A stretch of 64,000 bases of DNA. It comes from BPGX01 sp035405785 (GTDB lineage: Bacteria; Bacteroidota; Bacteroidia; B-17B0; Aurantibacillaceae). Under the pieces are notes generated by a model. That model was not told the origin of the DNA. It saw only the letters and a program-made list of their open reading frames with translations, and did not search any database. Every line of letters begins with the position of its first letter. Position 1 is the first letter of the stretch. Location of the stretch: positions 62,001 through 126,000 of the forward strand of contig DAONJS010000003.1 in assembly GCA_035405785.1 (NCBI GenBank). Direction: 5' to 3'. Both the position numbers and the translations under genes were made by a program. This document shows, in pieces, positions 62,024 through 64,000 of the stretch.

Positions 62024-64000
62024 ATGAATAGAATTTTGGGCTATTGTGTAGTAATGCTTTTATTTATCGGAAACATTAGTGCACAATTAAGAATAAATGA
62101 AATCAATGTTTCAAACTTAACAGGTTCAACAGATTATTATGGACAAAAAAGTGATTGGGTAGAGTTATATAATGCTGGAACATTACCTATCAATTTAAAT
62201 GGTTATTATTTAAGTAATTCTCCTTCTAATTTATATATGTATGCATTGCCAAACATTTCTATTAAACCAGATAGTTTTTTAATTGTATGGCTGACAGGTA
62301 GAAATATCAAAGCTCCTAATGGTGAATACCACGCTAATTTTACTATTGAACAATGTAAAAATCAATGGATTATATTATCATTAGCAGGCGTAGTAAAAGA
62401 TTCTTTGAAAATCAGAAAAACAATGGCAGACCATTCTAGAGGAAAGTATCCTGATGGTTCATTAGGTTGGAAATTATTTACTACGCCAACATTCAGTGCT
62501 CCCAATTCCTCAACTTATTTTATAGATTATGCACCAACGCCAACATTCACGCCTGCTGCAGGATTCAGTAATCCCGGGCAAGTAGATATCACAGTTTATG
62601 ACACCACTTTATTTAAAATTTTGTTTACACAAGATGGTAGTGATCCTAAGCCAGGCGTGGCACCTAATTACACCATAGGATTAGGAGGATCAACGCAAGT
62701 TTATGACCCTATTGCAACACCGCTTAATCCAGGGGTTACAACAGTTTATCGTGCAATATGTGTGCCTGTTAATTCTTATTCAACAGCGTATTTACCAAGT
62801 TTTATTGAAACAAATACTTATTTTATTGGAGAAACTATTGACCCTAATTTTGGTGTTGTTTCAATTGCAATGGACACCGGAGCTGCAAGTTTTTTTAATA
62901 CTGCCATTTCTCAAACCATTCATGTTGAGTATTTTGACAAGCAAAAGCAAATAAGTGAAGGATACACTACCATCAATAAACCCATTAATGATGGATGGAT
63001 TACTAAGCAAAGAGGGGTAGATTTTATATTTAAAGATGAGTATGGCAATGGCTGTGCATTGCAGGGACAAGTATTTAATAATGCCAATTTGGGAATAAGC
63101 ACCAGAACTTTCTTTCCAGCTATTGAAATGAAATGTGAAACAAAAGATAATTTTAGTACTTATACAACCATGACTAATACTCCAATGGGGGCTCACATGC
63201 GAGATATGTTTGCACAAACTTATGCTATTAAAAGTAATTTGAACTTAGACGCCATGCACTTCAAACCAGTGGTAGCATTTGTGAATGGTAAGTATCAAGG
63301 AATATATGAATTATCTGAATTGCCGGATAAATATTATACCGAGTTTTATAAAAATGTCAAAAAGGATTCTGTAGATATTCTGGGTCAACATGGTATTAGC
63401 ATAATTGCAAATGGTTCAGATACAGGATGGGTTACAACGGTTGGAAATAGTGGTGTTACCAATTACATTAAGTATTACACAATGGTAGGTTCTGCCCCTT
63501 TCTATAAAAATGCGGCTTCAAGATTAGATACTAATTCTCTCATAGATTTTATGATTTACAACAGTGTATTAGTAAATATAGATTTAATGAATGAGAATAA
63601 TGCATGGTGGAGAGGTAGGAGTGGTAATAATGTCAATTTAACCAAATGGCGTTATTTCACATGGAATATGCCAAATATTTATGGCTTATGTATGGGACCA
63701 TCAACATTTACTAATTGTTCAATGGCTGTTTCTGGGTGTCCTTACAATCCTTATTACAACGCTTCTTCTCCTGCCTATGAATTACATTCATACTTACTGA
63801 CTAAATTAATGACAAATACAGGATTTAAAAATACATATCTTACTCGATATATGGATTTATTGAATACTGCATTGAAATGTGATAATGTAAAGGCACATGC
63901 TAATTATATCAAAAATTTACTTAGCACAGAAATGAACAATCACTGCTCAAATGCATGGAGTGTAAATTATTCTGACTGGCAAGCAAATGTGGATACTTTC
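62024..64000 (+). CDS. Lamin-tail/CotH-like secreted protein (3' partial)
   Basis: The frame is open from the ATG at 62024 to the window edge (659 codons). Residues 1-20 (MNRILGYCVVMLLFIGNISA) are a signal peptide. A lamin-tail domain follows: LRINEINVSN, SDWVELYNAGTLPINLNGYYLSNS and DSFLIVWLTGR. Residues about 165-260 contain a chitobiase/beta-hexosaminidase-like C-terminal (CHB_HEX_C) domain (TFTPAAGFSNPGQVDITVYDTT, ILFTQDGSDPKPG, YRAICVPV). From about 320 on it resembles the CotH kinase domain (KPVVAFVNGKYQGIYELSELPDKYY, then LVNIDLMNENNAWWRGRSG). Such proteins in Bacteroidota are surface proteins usually exported by the T9SS; the sorting domain would be beyond the window. The CotH kinase-like activity is not proven in this group. 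Confidence 0.8.
   Translation, partial: MNRILGYCVVMLLFIGNISAQLRINEINVSNLTGSTDYYGQKSDWVELYNAGTLPINLNGYYLSNSPSNLYMYALPNISIKPDSFLIVWLTGRNIKAPNGEYHANFTIEQCKNQWIILSLAGVVKDSLKIRKTMADHSRGKYPDGSLGWKLFTTPTFSAPNSSTYFIDYAPTPTFTPAAGFSNPGQVDITVYDTTLFKILFTQDGSDPKPGVAPNYTIGLGGSTQVYDPIATPLNPGVTTVYRAICVPVNSYSTAYLPSFIETNTYFIGETIDPNFGVVSIAMDTGAASFFNTAISQTIHVEYFDKQKQISEGYTTINKPINDGWITKQRGVDFIFKDEYGNGCALQGQVFNNANLGISTRTFFPAIEMKCETKDNFSTYTTMTNTPMGAHMRDMFAQTYAIKSNLNLDAMHFKPVVAFVNGKYQGIYELSELPDKYYTEFYKNVKKDSVDILGQHGISIIANGSDTGWVTTVGNSGVTNYIKYYTMVGSAPFYKNAASRLDTNSLIDFMIYNSVLVNIDLMNENNAWWRGRSGNNVNLTKWRYFTWNMPNIYGLCMGPSTFTNCSMAVSGCPYNPYYNASSPAYELHSYLLTKLMTNTGFKNTYLTRYMDLLNTALKCDNVKAHANYIKNLLSTEMNNHCSNAWSVNYSDWQANVDTF

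Noticed and set aside
62861..63217. Minus-strand frames inside the CotH gene
   Set aside because: They are shadows of the plus-strand frame, which is a clearly better protein.

Overview
The window is AT-rich chromosomal DNA from a Bacteroidota bacterium, probably of the Chitinophagales/Sphingobacteriales side; I cannot place it more finely by eye. The reasons are: promoters of the Bacteroidota type (a TAnnTTTG box just upstream of many genes); type IX secretion system (T9SS) genes (SprA, PorV and a PorV/PorQ-like barrel); a large PKD-repeat protein with a gliding-motility-type C-terminal sorting domain; S46, M1 and M16 peptidases of the usual Bacteroidota kinds; a Bacteroidota-type RNA polymerase omega subunit; and a 2,450-residue SprA next to ruvA.

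Layout. 1-6.5 kb (mostly +): end of a PorV/PorQ-like barrel gene, then greA-HIT-prfC, a gamma-carbonic-anhydrase-like protein and an S46 dipeptidyl-peptidase. 6.5-9.5 kb (-): aminotransferase, heptose-phosphate kinase and menaquinone methyltransferase in one tight operon. 9.7-12.7 kb: hemB, then a small islet (VOC protein, and a LacI-type sensor protein lacking its DNA-binding domain) bracketed by two inverted copies of a MITE-like element. 12.7-14.6 kb (-): map, a BT0820-like HAD phosphatase and phosphoglycerate mutase. 14.8-19.8 kb: membrane metallophosphoesterase, nadB plus rhomboid protease, an EamA transporter, a heptanucleotide-repeat array broken by a 100-N assembly gap, and tRNA-Arg(ACG). 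19.8-25 kb: GT87 mannosyltransferase-like protein with a TPR protein, a lipoprotein, a CCG-domain iron-sulfur protein and a repeat-rich intergenic region. 25-29 kb: the PKD-array T9SS cargo protein. 29-39.4 kb (-): a six-gene overlapping operon running flippase, two Wzz-like proteins, O-antigen ligase/polymerase, M1 aminopeptidase, M16 peptidase. 39.6-42.6 kb (-): typA, bamD, rpoZ. 43-47.9 kb (-): a four-gene locus of exported proteins led by a MORN/jelly-roll/trypsin fusion protein. 48-64 kb: porV, uvrB, a vWA membrane protein, sprA, ruvA, and the start of a lamin-tail/CotH protein that runs off the window.

How it fits together. Much of the window serves the cell envelope: T9SS machinery and cargo, BamD, O-polysaccharide assembly, heptose synthesis and secreted peptidases. 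It is interspersed with housekeeping genes. The gene content is mostly ordinary. The intergenic spaces are not: they hold at least four recurring repeat families. These are heptanucleotide tandem repeats; CTGAC-N7-GTCAG hairpins; MITE-like elements ending in GTTACTATTCAG/CTGAATAGTAAC; and an interrupted CGTCATT..CGAG inverted repeat. The best candidates for something undescribed are the four-gene fusion-protease locus at 43.1-47.9 kb, the MITE-bracketed islet at 10.7-12.7 kb, and the ordered composite heptad repeats.
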